Counted from the first letter of the stretch, positions 16,720 to 25,286 are shown. The stretch: 52,080 nt of DNA from Bacillota bacterium (GCA_012840015.1 DUMF01000003.1:1-52080); one strand, 5' to 3'. Numbers and translations: made by a program. Notes: generated from the sequence alone by a model not told the origin.

Positions 16720-17302
16720 ATTGAAACTGGGTGATTTCCTGGAGCAACTGGCTTCGGCTTCGCCAGTTCCAGGCGGGGGTGCTGCCTCCGCGCTGGCCGG
16801 TGCCGCAGCTGCGGCGTTGGTGTCGATGGTGGCAAACCTCACCCTGGGACGTAAGAAGTTTGAGACTCACAAGGTAGTTATGGAAGAGGTACTTGCACGA
16901 AGTGAAACGCTTAGAAGAGAACTGCTAAAACTCGCTGACCGGGATATGGCGGCATTTCAAGCTGTGATGGCAGCCTACCGAATGCCCAAAGATACCGCTG
17001 CTGAACGAGCACAACGGGACGAACGCATCCAAGCTTGTCTCAAAGAAGCCGCGACAGTGCCTGCCGAGGTCATCAGATTGTCAGCAGAAGTATTTGAGCT
17101 ATCTGAAAAGGCACGCCGTCACGGCAATCCCAACGCAGCCAGCGATGCTGGGACGGCAGCGGCACTCGCCGTCGCGGCCATACACGGAGCCGCTCTCAAC
17201 GTTTTTACCAACCTGGAGTCGATTAACGACAAAGAATTCGTCCAGAATATGAGAAACTGCCTTGCTCACTCTGAAACTGTGAGGAGGTTGATATCTAGAT
17301 GA
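16709..17302 (+). CDS. fchA: Formimidoyltetrahydrofolate cyclodeaminase (stand-alone FTCD C-terminal domain)
   Basis: A 197-residue protein of the cyclodeaminase/cyclohydrolase family, which converts formimino-tetrahydrofolate to methenyl-tetrahydrofolate and ammonia. The family signature SASPVPGGGAASALAGAAAAALVSMV is near the N-terminus (given here only to identify the region around residues 14-40), followed by NPNAASDAGTAAALA around residue 145. In animals this domain is fused to a formiminotransferase; here it stands alone and the transferase is not in view. The GTG start lies inside hutI, and the stop overlaps the fhs start (ATGA), so hutI, fchA and fhs are translationally coupled. Confidence 0.9.
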   Translation: MLAELKLGDFLEQLASASPVPGGGAASALAGAAAAALVSMVANLTLGRKKFETHKVVMEEVLARSETLRRELLKLADRDMAAFQAVMAAYRMPKDTAAERAQRDERIQACLKEAATVPAEVIRLSAEVFELSEKARRHGNPNAASDAGTAAALAVAAIHGAALNVFTNLESINDKEFVQNMRNCLAHSETVRRLISR

Positions 17303-18999
17303 AAAGCGATATCGAGATTGCACAAGAAGCAAAGATGCTCCCGATTCTCGATATAGCCCGCCAACTGGGATTGGATGAAGAGGATATCGAGTATTACGGA
17401 AAGTACAAGGCCAAGATTGACCTAAAAGTGTTCGATAAGCTAAAGGACAGGCCGTCTGGAAAGTACGTAGTGGTGACCGCCATCACCCCGACACCTCTAG
17501 GTGAAGGCAAGACTACTACCACGATCGGGCTGGGACAAGCGTTGAACAGGTTAGGCTACCGGGCTGTCAATTGCATACGGCAACCCTCCCTTGGCCCAGT
17601 GTTCGGCATAAAGGGCGGAGCTGCCGGCGGCGGATATGCTCAGTGCGTGCCCATGGAGGACTTCAACCTCCATTTTACGGGTGATACCCATGCGGTTGCG
17701 CTTGCCCATAACTTATTGGCTGCATTTATTGATTCAAGCATTCTTCACAACAACCCCCTCGATATTGACCCGTTCTCTATCACATGGCCACGGGTAGTGG
17801 ACGTATCTGACCGCGCCCTCCGCAAAGTGGTCATAGGCCTCGGGGGTAAAGAGAACGGCTATCCGCGGGAAACCGGGTTCGACATAGCTGTGGCCTCAGA
17901 AGTAATGGCCATTCTCGCGCTCACCACAGACCTGCAAGATTTGCGCGCACGTCTGGGCCGAATAGTGATAGGATATAGCCGCTCGGGTAAACCGGTGACA
18001 GCGGAAGACTTGCGTTGCGCTGGGTCTATGGCAGTCCTACTGAAGGACGCGATTAAGCCGAACCTGATACAAACGTTGGAAAATACGCCGGTGCTGGTAC
18101 ATACAGGGCCTTTCGCCAACATCGCCCATGGTAACAGTTCCATAATCGCCGACCGCATAGCCATTAAGTGTGCTGACTTCGTGGTCACAGAGGCGGGCTT
18201 TGGTGCAGATATTGGAGCTGAGAAGTTCTTTAACATTAAATGTCGATACAGCGGTTTGAAACCAGATGCCGCGGTACTCGTTACCACGGTGAGAGCGTTG
18301 AAAATGCACGGCGGAGCATTTAAGGCGATGCCGGGGAAGGCAATCGACAAAGAGCAGATGGCCAAGGAAAATTACGAAGCGCTGCTCGCCGGTTGTGCAA
18401 ACATGGAAAAACAAATAGAAAACGTTAAGATGCACGGAGTACCAGTAGTCGTAGCGATCAATAAGTTTTACACTGATAAAGAAAAGGAATGGGCACTGAT
18501 CAAAGAAAGAGCCCTTCAGGCAGGGGCGGAAGATGCTGTACTTAGCGAAGTGTGGGAAAAAGGCGGAGAAGGGGGAGTGGAATTGGCAAAAGCCCTAGTC
18601 AAGGCCGCCCAATCTGGGAGCCGCCAGTTCCGTTTCCTCTATCCCCTTGACATGTCTGTGAAGGAGAAGATAGATATCATAGCCAAGAAGGTATACGGTG
18701 CAGGGAACGTCGAGTATCTGCCTCAAGCAGATAAACAAATAGAACGCTACGAACAGTCGGGCTTTGGCAACCTGCCTATATGCATGGCCAAAACGCATCT
18801 CTCGCTCTCGGCCGACCCAAATCTAAAGGGACGCCCCAGCGGGTTCACAATAACCGTGCGGGAGGTCCGGGCATCTGTTGGGGCCGGCTTCCTCTATCCG
18901 ATCTTGGGCGAAATGAGGACCATGCCCGGTTTGCCTTCGGATCCGGCGGGAGCTCACATTGATTTCGGCCCGGATGGAAAGATCGTGGGTCTGTTCTAG
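17299..18999 (+). CDS. fhs: Formate-tetrahydrofolate ligase
   Basis: A 566-residue enzyme that makes 10-formyl-tetrahydrofolate from formate, ATP and tetrahydrofolate, or runs in reverse to yield ATP. Seen are the ATP-binding TPTPLGEGKTTTTIGLGQAL, the conserved FGIKGGAAGGGYAQ, the signature EAGFGADIGAEKF and the C-terminal ADPNLKGRPSGFTITVREVR. Length is standard. Its place behind hutI and fchA suggests that one-carbon units from histidine are cashed in here for ATP or formate. In acetogenic or syntrophic Clostridia the same enzyme also serves the Wood-Ljungdahl pathway. Confidence 0.97.
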   Translation: MKSDIEIAQEAKMLPILDIARQLGLDEEDIEYYGKYKAKIDLKVFDKLKDRPSGKYVVVTAITPTPLGEGKTTTTIGLGQALNRLGYRAVNCIRQPSLGPVFGIKGGAAGGGYAQCVPMEDFNLHFTGDTHAVALAHNLLAAFIDSSILHNNPLDIDPFSITWPRVVDVSDRALRKVVIGLGGKENGYPRETGFDIAVASEVMAILALTTDLQDLRARLGRIVIGYSRSGKPVTAEDLRCAGSMAVLLKDAIKPNLIQTLENTPVLVHTGPFANIAHGNSSIIADRIAIKCADFVVTEAGFGADIGAEKFFNIKCRYSGLKPDAAVLVTTVRALKMHGGAFKAMPGKAIDKEQMAKENYEALLAGCANMEKQIENVKMHGVPVVVAINKFYTDKEKEWALIKERALQAGAEDAVLSEVWEKGGEGGVELAKALVKAAQSGSRQFRFLYPLDMSVKEKIDIIAKKVYGAGNVEYLPQADKQIERYEQSGFGNLPICMAKTHLSLSADPNLKGRPSGFTITVREVRASVGAGFLYPILGEMRTMPGLPSDPAGAHIDFGPDGKIVGLF

Positions 19000-19070
19000 C
19001 GTTTTAATCCCAGACGATATGCAGTGAAGATATGCAGTAACGAATGCAGTCTGATAGGAGGGACTCGGGC

Positions 19071-19844
19071 ATGTTGATGGCAATCGACGTAGGAAATACG
19101 AACATAGTAGTCGGAGCATACGACGGAGAAAGAATGCTGACCCACTGGCGGATTGCAACCAACAAACAGAAGACTTCAGACGAGCTCGGGATCCTGATCA
19201 TCCAGCTGTTTAATCACGCGCAGATCGATCCCGGTGCAGTAAACGCGATAGTGATATCGTCCGTCGTACCGCCCCTGAACCACACTTTGGAGGCCATGTC
19301 TTACAAGTTTTGGCACCTGCGGCCTACATTGGTATCGGCAGAGCTCGATTTGGGCGTCCCTATCAAGTACGATAACCCTTGGGAGCTGGGAGCTGACCGA
19401 ATAGTGAACGCCGTTGCCGCGAAGCAGCTCTATGGTGCTCCCTGCATCGTCGTAGACTTCGGAACCGCTACCACCCTGGACGTCGTATCCGCGCAAGGCG
19501 AATACCTCGGCGGTTCCATCGCCCCGGGCATCTCAATATCCACCGAAGCACTCTTCAAAAGAGCCGCCAGGCTGTACAAAGTGGAAATCCGCCGCCCCAA
19601 TCGTGTCATCGGCTCTACCACGAGCGATGCCCTTCAATCGGGCATTTTCTGGGGATTCGTGGGCCAAGTAGAGAAGTTGATAGAACGAACGCAAATGGAA
19701 CTCGGCCAGCAAGCATTTGTTGTCGCCACTGGAGGGCTCGCAGGTCTCATTGCGCCTGAATGTAAAGGTGTTCATAAGGTAGAACCGTTTTTGACATTGG
19801 AGGGACTAAGAATAATACACGAGAGGCTTACAAATGCTCACTGA
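19071..19844 (+). CDS. coaX: Type III pantothenate kinase
   Basis: First step of coenzyme A synthesis, phosphorylating pantothenate. The 257-residue product opens MLMAIDVGNTNIVVGAYDG (phosphate-1 motif), has WELGADRIVNAVAA, VVDFGTATTLDVV (phosphate-2), GGSIAPGISIS, and ATGGLAGLIAPE near the end. These are the diagnostic CoaX motifs. The ATG at 19071 follows AGGAGGG, so an in-frame ATG at 19044 is not used. The last 11 bases overlap the ThiF-like gene. Confidence 0.96.
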   Translation: MLMAIDVGNTNIVVGAYDGERMLTHWRIATNKQKTSDELGILIIQLFNHAQIDPGAVNAIVISSVVPPLNHTLEAMSYKFWHLRPTLVSAELDLGVPIKYDNPWELGADRIVNAVAAKQLYGAPCIVVDFGTATTLDVVSAQGEYLGGSIAPGISISTEALFKRAARLYKVEIRRPNRVIGSTTSDALQSGIFWGFVGQVEKLIERTQMELGQQAFVVATGGLAGLIAPECKGVHKVEPFLTLEGLRIIHERLTNAH

Positions 19845-21000
19845 TAAGGATTTGATCAGGTATTCCAGACAGATGGTGATGCCTGGCTTTGGGGAAGGAG
19901 CCCAACACAAACTTCTAGGCGCGAAGGTACTCGTAGTTGGGGCAGGAGGGCTAGGCTCACCCGTACTTTCGTATCTCACCGCGGCCGGCATCGGGCAAAT
20001 AGGAATCGTAGATCCCGATGTGGTTGATCTGTCTAACTTGCAACGCCAGGTAATACATTCCACGGCCTCGCTCGGGATACCCAAGGTGTTCTCGGCCAAA
20101 ATGAGGCTCCAGCAGATCAATCCAGGGATACAAGTCCAGACCTACCAGACGGAGCTCACCGCTAAGACGGCTGTTGAGATCATCCCCGGGTATGACCTAG
20201 TAGTAGACTGCGTGGATAATCTCGCAACCAGGTACGTCGTCAACGATGCGTGTGTCGCACTCCAGAAGCCTCTGATAGAAGCTGGAGTGACGCGCTACGA
20301 AGGTCTCATCACGACCATAATTCCGGGTAAGAGCCCTTGTTATAGGTGCATATTCCCCAACCCACCAGCAGATGACGCGATACCCTCCCCTGCTCAAACT
20401 GGTGTTCTCGGTTCAACTCCCGGGGTAATCGGGGCTATGCAGGCAACTGAAGCGATTAAGCTCATCCTCGGCGCGGGTAGGACCTTAGCCGGGCGGCTCA
20501 TGATCGTCGACCTGCTCGACATGGAGTGCAGGCTTATCGAAGTCGAGCGATCAGCGAATTGTCCTTCCTGTAGCTGGCTGGACGATCTCGCCATTGCCCG
20601 CGCAGAGCTCGAAAGGGACAACTCGATAGCAGTAGTGGCAGTAAAGGGAGGACAGGTGATCGGTAAAGAGTCCGGCAGGAGACTACTCCCTCTCATCCGG
20701 TTGGTAGACTCACTTGGGCTTACGCTGCACGGCGCCTCCGTTGCGGATAAAGTAGTGGGTCTGGCCGCAGCACGGGTCTTGCTGGCTGCTGGCGTGCGCG
20801 CTGTCTTCGGCAAAATAATGAGCCAGTCGGCACTAGAGCAATTCAAACGGGATAGCGTGCCCGCTCACTTCTCTTCGACAGTACCTTGCATCCAGGGGCC
20901 AGGCGGGAACTCGTGCCCGATGGAAGGGATCGCCCGCGCTGCTCAAACTCATGAAGAAGCTCTCACTAAGCTCCGCCAGGCACTCAAGCACATGCCCTGA
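19834..21000 (+). CDS. ThiF/MoeB-type E1-like adenylyltransferase fused to a DUF1893 (TM1506-like) domain
   Basis: A 388-residue protein of two parts. Residues 1-250 are an E1-like adenylating enzyme of the ThiF/MoeB/HesA family: nucleotide loop VLVVGAGGLGSPVLSYL, IGIVDPDVVDLSNLQRQ, VVDCVDNLATRYVVND, and two CxxC pairs (CYRC near 170, CPSC near 246) for a structural zinc. Residues 260-388 match DUF1893, known from T. maritima TM1506 with a deaminase-like fold: GRRLLPLIRLVD, HGASVADKVVGLAAARVLL, and the CPME signature followed by THEEALTKLRQ. MoeB/ThiF proteins usually end after the zinc site or carry a rhodanese domain, so this fusion is unusual. No ThiS/MoaD partner is nearby. It overlaps coaX by 11 bases. 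Confidence 0.85.
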   Translation: MLTDKDLIRYSRQMVMPGFGEGAQHKLLGAKVLVVGAGGLGSPVLSYLTAAGIGQIGIVDPDVVDLSNLQRQVIHSTASLGIPKVFSAKMRLQQINPGIQVQTYQTELTAKTAVEIIPGYDLVVDCVDNLATRYVVNDACVALQKPLIEAGVTRYEGLITTIIPGKSPCYRCIFPNPPADDAIPSPAQTGVLGSTPGVIGAMQATEAIKLILGAGRTLAGRLMIVDLLDMECRLIEVERSANCPSCSWLDDLAIARAELERDNSIAVVAVKGGQVIGKESGRRLLPLIRLVDSLGLTLHGASVADKVVGLAAARVLLAAGVRAVFGKIMSQSALEQFKRDSVPAHFSSTVPCIQGPGGNSCPMEGIARAAQTHEEALTKLRQALKHMP

Positions 21001-21373
21001 TATGAACGAGGCCGCGGAGCCTTCTGTGGGTGTATGGTCTATCGAGGCTCTGGCTGCATCGATGGTTGGCATTCTGATATCCGCGGGTTGGTTACCGCAC
21101 AACATGCTTGTGTCTGGAGCTGCTTCGGACTACTAGCGTACGTTGAGGCGTGAAGCCCCTGTACATAGTCCGGACGAGGGTTCTCATGTTGCCTATTCAT
21201 CGTGGCGGCTCTGCTTTCGTTTGTAACTCTGCAACTGGTGGTGCGGACACATCCAGTGTAGCCTACGTCTAACGACCGTGGGAGCCGGCTTCGTTCATTA
21301 AGACCAAGTCTATCAGTAATCAGCCTTCCGCCAGATGGGCACAATATTACGGACTAATGCCCGAGGTGGAGGG
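21001..21373. other. Intergenic stretch without a supported gene
   Basis: About 370 bases between the ThiF-DUF1893 gene and the DUF255 gene. Short open frames exist on both strands (a 44-codon frame from 21002 and a 101-codon reverse frame), but none has a ribosome binding site or recognisable protein features. No convincing promoter or terminator was seen. Confidence 0.5.
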
Positions 21374-23131
21374 ATGAGAGTGAGCAGCACCCTGGTCAAT
21401 TGGATGGACTGGAATCCAGGCCTTTTCGAGAAGGCGAAAGCCGAGCATAAGCCCGTGCTGCTTGCCATAAGTGCCTCGTGGTGTCATTGGTGCCACGTAA
21501 TGGACCGTACTACTTATGCTGATCCCAAAGTAGTTTCGCAGATAAACTCCAGGACCATTCCCGTTCGGGTAGATGCCGATAGGCGGCCGGACCTAGACCA
21601 CCGTTTCAACATGGGAGGTTGGCCAACCGTGGCGTTCCTCACTCCCGAGCAAGAGATTATCGCAGGGGCCACGTACCTCCCGCCAGAGGAGTTTCTCGCG
21701 CTCTTGGATGCTGCCGAGCAAGCCTACCGTACCGGCGTGCACGCCCCGCGGCCTTCGGGGTACACAAAGACGCCGGTCATGGACGTTGCAGAGCCCTTGA
21801 CCACCACGTTGCATGAGGCTTTGGCGCTCTATGATCCTCAGTATGGAGGCTTTGGAACCCAACCCAAGTTTCCCCATGCCGAGCTCCTAAGGTGGCTCTT
21901 GGTCCGTTACATAAACACCTCGGACCAGCGTTTGCGGGAACTACTGACCAACACGTTGGATGCTATGGCCCAAGGGGGGATCCGGGACAACAAACGCGGG
22001 GGGTTTTTTCGCTATTCTACAAAACGGGATTGGAGCGTACCGCACTTCGAGAAGATGCTCAACGATAACTGCGCGCTGGCATCGCTGTACATGGACGCCA
22101 GCATCGCCCTGGTCCGACCCCAGTACAGGGAGGTAGCCAAATCCACAATCGACTATCTGCTTAACACGCTATACATGCAGGAATACCAGGGCTTCGCTGG
22201 GAGCCAAGCGGCAGACGAACGCTACTACAAAGGCGAAAAAAGCCAGCCCCCACCTATCGACCGCGTGATTATTTCTGGGTGGAACGCCATGGCAAGTACG
22301 ACGTTGCTAAAGGCGTACGCCTTTTTCAGGGATGAGGGGTTTCAAGAGCTCGCAACCGGACTCCTAGATAGCATCTTCGAAAAAATGTTCTCAGAGGATA
22401 TGGGAATAGCACGTTTTTTCGAGGGGGAGACTCAAGCGCCTAATGTGCGGCCTTACATGTTAGAAGACAACGCCCTCGTGCTGCTGGCTTGTATCGAGGC
22501 TTACCAAGCGACGAGACAAAAGCTTTACATCAGTAGAGCAAAGTCTATCGCCAAATTGATTCGCACGGTGTACACCGATTCGGAAACAGGGTTGTTGAAA
22601 GACGTTGTAGGCCAAGAGGGGCTGCAAACCCGCACCCCTCTTGCCGAAAACAGCCTTGCAGCACAAGCACTTATCAGGCTTAGTCGCCTGGACCAGGACG
22701 AAAACCGGAGTGCTCCATCAGACTTTGACTTTGCAGCCGGACTTCTTAAGTCTTTGGCCTACGAAGCTTCTCGTTCTGGTATATTCGCCGCAGAGTATTG
22801 TATCGCTGCAGAAGAGCTTTCCGGTTGCCACGTAGAAATCGCCGTAGTCGGGAACCAGTCCGACCCAAGGACTAAAGAGCTTCGCTTTGCGGCATTGACA
22901 GTTCCGGTATTCCCGAAAACCACGCTGCTGCTTGACATTGCAACTGACGCCGACACCATAGCCCTTAAAGGATACCCCGCGCTCGATAAACCAGTAGCTT
23001 ACGTTTGCGTCAACCGCACGTGTGCTCCGCCTGTAGCTACCCCCGAGGAGCTGGTTGAACTGGTGAGTAAATCGAGGGATCCAGCCACACAAGGCAATTC
23101 AAGCCGCAGCGAAGCCTCACGACAACTTTGA
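21374..23131 (+). CDS. DUF255 thioredoxin-fold protein (YyaL/SSP411 family)
   Basis: About 585 residues. The N-terminal domain is thioredoxin-like with the family-specific SASWCHWCHVMDRTTYADP (WCxxC), followed by GGWPTVAFLTPE. The rest is an alpha-barrel resembling N-acylglucosamine 2-epimerase or glycosidase folds: YGGFGTQPKFPHAELL, GGFFRYSTKRDWSVPHFEKM and ISGWNAMA are conserved in the family. It is shorter than the usual 680 residues because the central linker region is reduced. The ATG at 21374 sits behind GAGGTGGA. The biochemical role of the family is unknown. Its 3-prime end overlaps the convergent CsoR-family gene by 15 bases. Confidence 0.87.
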   Translation: MRVSSTLVNWMDWNPGLFEKAKAEHKPVLLAISASWCHWCHVMDRTTYADPKVVSQINSRTIPVRVDADRRPDLDHRFNMGGWPTVAFLTPEQEIIAGATYLPPEEFLALLDAAEQAYRTGVHAPRPSGYTKTPVMDVAEPLTTTLHEALALYDPQYGGFGTQPKFPHAELLRWLLVRYINTSDQRLRELLTNTLDAMAQGGIRDNKRGGFFRYSTKRDWSVPHFEKMLNDNCALASLYMDASIALVRPQYREVAKSTIDYLLNTLYMQEYQGFAGSQAADERYYKGEKSQPPPIDRVIISGWNAMASTTLLKAYAFFRDEGFQELATGLLDSIFEKMFSEDMGIARFFEGETQAPNVRPYMLEDNALVLLACIEAYQATRQKLYISRAKSIAKLIRTVYTDSETGLLKDVVGQEGLQTRTPLAENSLAAQALIRLSRLDQDENRSAPSDFDFAAGLLKSLAYEASRSGIFAAEYCIAAEELSGCHVEIAVVGNQSDPRTKELRFAALTVPVFPKTTLLLDIATDADTIALKGYPALDKPVAYVCVNRTCAPPVATPEELVELVSKSRDPATQGNSSRSEASRQL

Positions 23132-23386
23132 CATCACCTTACTCGCTTTCTCCAGGACCTCGGCAATGTCACCGTCTTTCTTCAACTGCTCCGAGATCGC
23201 ATCGGCCATATAACACCCGACCAGAGATACTGCCGCTTTGTTTATGGCCGCTTTCATAGCTGCCAGCTGGATCATGATCTTTTCACAATCACAACCCTCT
23301 TTGATCATCCGTTGGACGCCGCGAGCCTGGCCTTCGATACGCCGCATCCTCGCTATCAACTTTTCAGGGTCCGTTGCCCGGCTCAT
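23117..23386 (-). CDS. CsoR/FrmR-family (DUF156) metal- or sulfur-responsive repressor
   Basis: An 89-residue all-helical repressor of the CsoR/RcnR/CstR family, recognised by LIARMRRIEGQARGVQRMI and QLAAMKAAINKAAV. Its cysteines are Cys32, Cys34 and Cys58. Aligned with copper-sensing CsoR, Cys34 matches the first ligand, but the later His and Cys positions are Tyr59 and Ala63, so a classical copper site is absent; sensing of persulfide, aldehyde or another metal is possible. It is the second gene of a leftward pair with trxA (42-base gap). Two palindromes upstream of trxA look like its operators. Confidence 0.85.
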   Translation of the reverse strand: MSRATDPEKLIARMRRIEGQARGVQRMIKEGCDCEKIMIQLAAMKAAINKAAVSLVGCYMADAISEQLKKDGDIAEVLEKASKVMSKLS

Positions 23387-23428
23387 TTCAACCCGCCCTT
23401 CACCTTGCCGACGGCCTGACTCCCTGCA

Positions 23429-23752
23429 TTAGAGAACAGGTTCGAGTCTCCGTTTTAGCTCGTTCTTTGGCATGAATCCCACGAACTTGCTCTTCACACG
23501 TCCGCCATCGAAAAGAATCAGAGTCGGGATACTCATGATGCTGTACTTCCCGGCGACCGTAGGGTTCTCGTCCACATTGAGCTTAGCGACGGTGAGTTTG
23601 CCATCCATATCCTGAGCGATTTCCTCTAAAACCGGTGCCATCATCCTGCATGGCCCACACCACGGAGCCCAGAAGTCAACCAATACCGGACCTGTGGCTT
23701 GCAAAACCTCGGTATCAAAATCAGCATCACTCACATGCTTTACTTCTGCCAT
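23429..23752 (-). CDS. trxA: Thioredoxin
   Basis: A 107-residue thioredoxin with the active site WAPWCGPCRMMAPVLEE, the conserved NVDENP and the cis-proline SIPTLILFDGG. It reduces disulfides in the cytoplasm. The start is the ATG at 23752 (MAEVKHVSDADF) behind GGGGGA; a longer reading from 23809 has an un-thioredoxin-like head and would run through one operator. It is transcribed leftward with the CsoR-family gene, and the pair is preceded by two CsoR-type palindromes, so it is likely induced by the signal that the repressor senses. Confidence 0.93.
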   Translation of the reverse strand: MAEVKHVSDADFDTEVLQATGPVLVDFWAPWCGPCRMMAPVLEEIAQDMDGKLTVAKLNVDENPTVAGKYSIMSIPTLILFDGGRVKSKFVGFMPKNELKRRLEPVL

Positions 23753-23801
23753 GACCGCATTCCCCCTGTGTATTTGATTTCTGGACCTACTCGATTGTCG
23801 C

Positions 23802-23844
23802 GTACCCACCGGGGTACTTCCTATACCCTATGGGGTATTGTCAA
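23802..23844 (-). promoter_or_regulatory. Two CsoR-family operator-like palindromes and a -35 box upstream of trxA
   Basis: ATACCCTATGGGGTAT (23823-23838) is a near-perfect 16-base palindrome and GTACCCACCGGGGTAC (23802-23817) a second one, 5 bases apart. Both have the GTACCC or ATACCC, G-tract dyad that CsoR and CstR proteins are known to bind. A perfect TTGACA (23839-23844, reverse strand) abuts the first, so repressor binding would cover the promoter. The -10 box is not clear (TAGGAA at a short 15-base spacer). Confidence 0.65.
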
Positions 23845-24071
23845 ATGCATTTTAGCCTACTGTTTTTATGATGTCAATAACCGGGTCAATAAAATCATGC
23901 GCCGTGCGACACTCCGCACTATGCTTCACTGCCTCCTCAAAAACCTCGCTTTTCGGCTTGGCTTTTTCTGTTAAGGCTTGCATGGCCACCGCAGGTACTT
24001 ATAGAATTGAACCGATCTTGGAACCAATCGGCAAGGTGTTGAAATGAGGTGCATCAGTCATTATCGCGTCT

Positions 24072-24947
24072 GTGGCAGTGATTGTAGCAGGGATTACATG
24101 GGCAGCGGGAGGGCTTTTCGTAAGAAATCTTCAGGCGTGTGGGCTGCAAGGGATGACCATCGCCCTACTGAGGCTATCCATTGCGTGGGCGATTTTTACT
24201 ATCTGCCTGATTCCTGCGTGGAAAGAGCTTTTCAAGGTGAGTCGCCGGGATTTGCTCTTCTTACTCCTCCTCGGCATCATCGGGCCCGCCGGCTCTCAGC
24301 CTCTTTTCATACAGAGCGTCACCTTGACCACGGTAGCAGTAGCCACTATCCTGAACTATACGGCGCCGTTCTTCGTGATCATACTCAGCCGAATCTTCTT
24401 CAACGAGGCAGTTACGCTCCGCAAGGCCACGGCTCTTGCCCTGAGTGTCGCAGGTCTCGTCCTCATCACCGGCGTGTATAAGGTCAAGGTAGTCGTCTCC
24501 ATGCCTGCGCTGCTAACCGGTCTCGGCTCTGGGGCGCTTTATGGCACATATACCTTCATGTTACGGAAAATAGCCAACAGTTACAACCCCTTGGTAATCC
24601 AATGGTGGTCTTCCCTTTTCGGCCTTCCTCTCTTGACCCTATACGCTTTCCCCTCACTGCCTCGGCCATTCGTCCTTCCGCCCCAAGCCTGGGCGAGCGC
24701 CTTGGCACTGGCCGCCGGCCCGGGGGTATTTGCGTTCATTCTGTTCACCTGGGCATTGAGGCGCATCCACGCAAGCCACGTCGCGATCATGGCTAATATC
24801 GAACCGGCTGCCGCAACCATATTCAGCGCTTGGGTACTCGGCGAAGAGGTGTCTTTTACACAGATGGCCGGTATAGCGCTGGTGTTGATAGGGATCATCA
24901 TAGTCAGCTCTGCACGAGCACCGGCGACGTCTCAGGCGACAGCCTAA
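24072..24947 (+). CDS. EamA/DMT family transporter
   Basis: A protein of about 291 residues with ten membrane segments in two homologous EamA halves: GITWAAGGLFVRNLQACG begins the first, GLGSGALYGTYTFMLRKI the second. The halves end FFNEAVTLRKATALALSVAG and LGEEVSFTQMAGIALVLIG, the family's conserved E-x-x-x-x-x-x-x-G-x-x-L-I-x-x-G element. Such carriers export metabolites or amino acids. The start is uncertain: the GTG at 24072 has no clear ribosome binding site, while GAGGTG at about 24046-24051 would suit a non-standard ATT at 24060. Confidence 0.87.
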   Translation: MAVIVAGITWAAGGLFVRNLQACGLQGMTIALLRLSIAWAIFTICLIPAWKELFKVSRRDLLFLLLLGIIGPAGSQPLFIQSVTLTTVAVATILNYTAPFFVIILSRIFFNEAVTLRKATALALSVAGLVLITGVYKVKVVVSMPALLTGLGSGALYGTYTFMLRKIANSYNPLVIQWWSSLFGLPLLTLYAFPSLPRPFVLPPQAWASALALAAGPGVFAFILFTWALRRIHASHVAIMANIEPAAATIFSAWVLGEEVSFTQMAGIALVLIGIIIVSSARAPATSQATA

Positions 24948-25141
24948 ACCTCCCCTCCCTTTTCATCACCGCCCCCGTATCGATCCGTCTCGTCAAAATC
25001 CATTTCCATTGCTGCTCCTCTCCCTTTACTTACCGGCGGGGTTTTGTCTTTTACCCCTAACGAGTTGGGGGGAGTCTTCATCGGATTTTGCCGTTTCCTC
25101 TCAGCTTCATGCAGTAGTTGCTCCTTACTCTTCAAACCCAC
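24944..25141 (-). CDS. Small hydrophilic protein, unknown function
   Basis: A 65-residue, strongly charged, apparently disordered protein: GLKSKEQLLHEAERKRQNP at the front, PPVSKGRGAAMEMDFDETDR in the middle, and a Gly/Asp/Glu-rich tail. A GGAGGTG lies just ahead of the GTG/TTG start region; the TTG at 25135 has the better spacer. Codon pattern and composition look like a real gene rather than a shadow, and it faces no competing frame except the last 4 bases of eamA, with which it converges. I do not recognise the family. Confidence 0.55.
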   Translation of the reverse strand: MGLKSKEQLLHEAERKRQNPMKTPPNSLGVKDKTPPVSKGRGAAMEMDFDETDRYGGGDEKGGEV

Positions 25142-25286
25142 ACCTCCATTCTGACTCGTATCGTATCCTCGTACCGTTCATGCAGCTAGAAAAAGTGTTC
25201 CCTTAAGGAGAGCCCTTCATCCGTGCAAACCGCGGAGTGTTGCTCCTGGGCGTTGCCCATCAGAATATCGCTTGACGAATCACCAA

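Noticed and set aside
21002-21136. 44-codon open frame after the ThiF-DUF1893 gene
   Set aside because: No ribosome binding site and no recognisable pattern; it overlaps equally long frames on the other strand.
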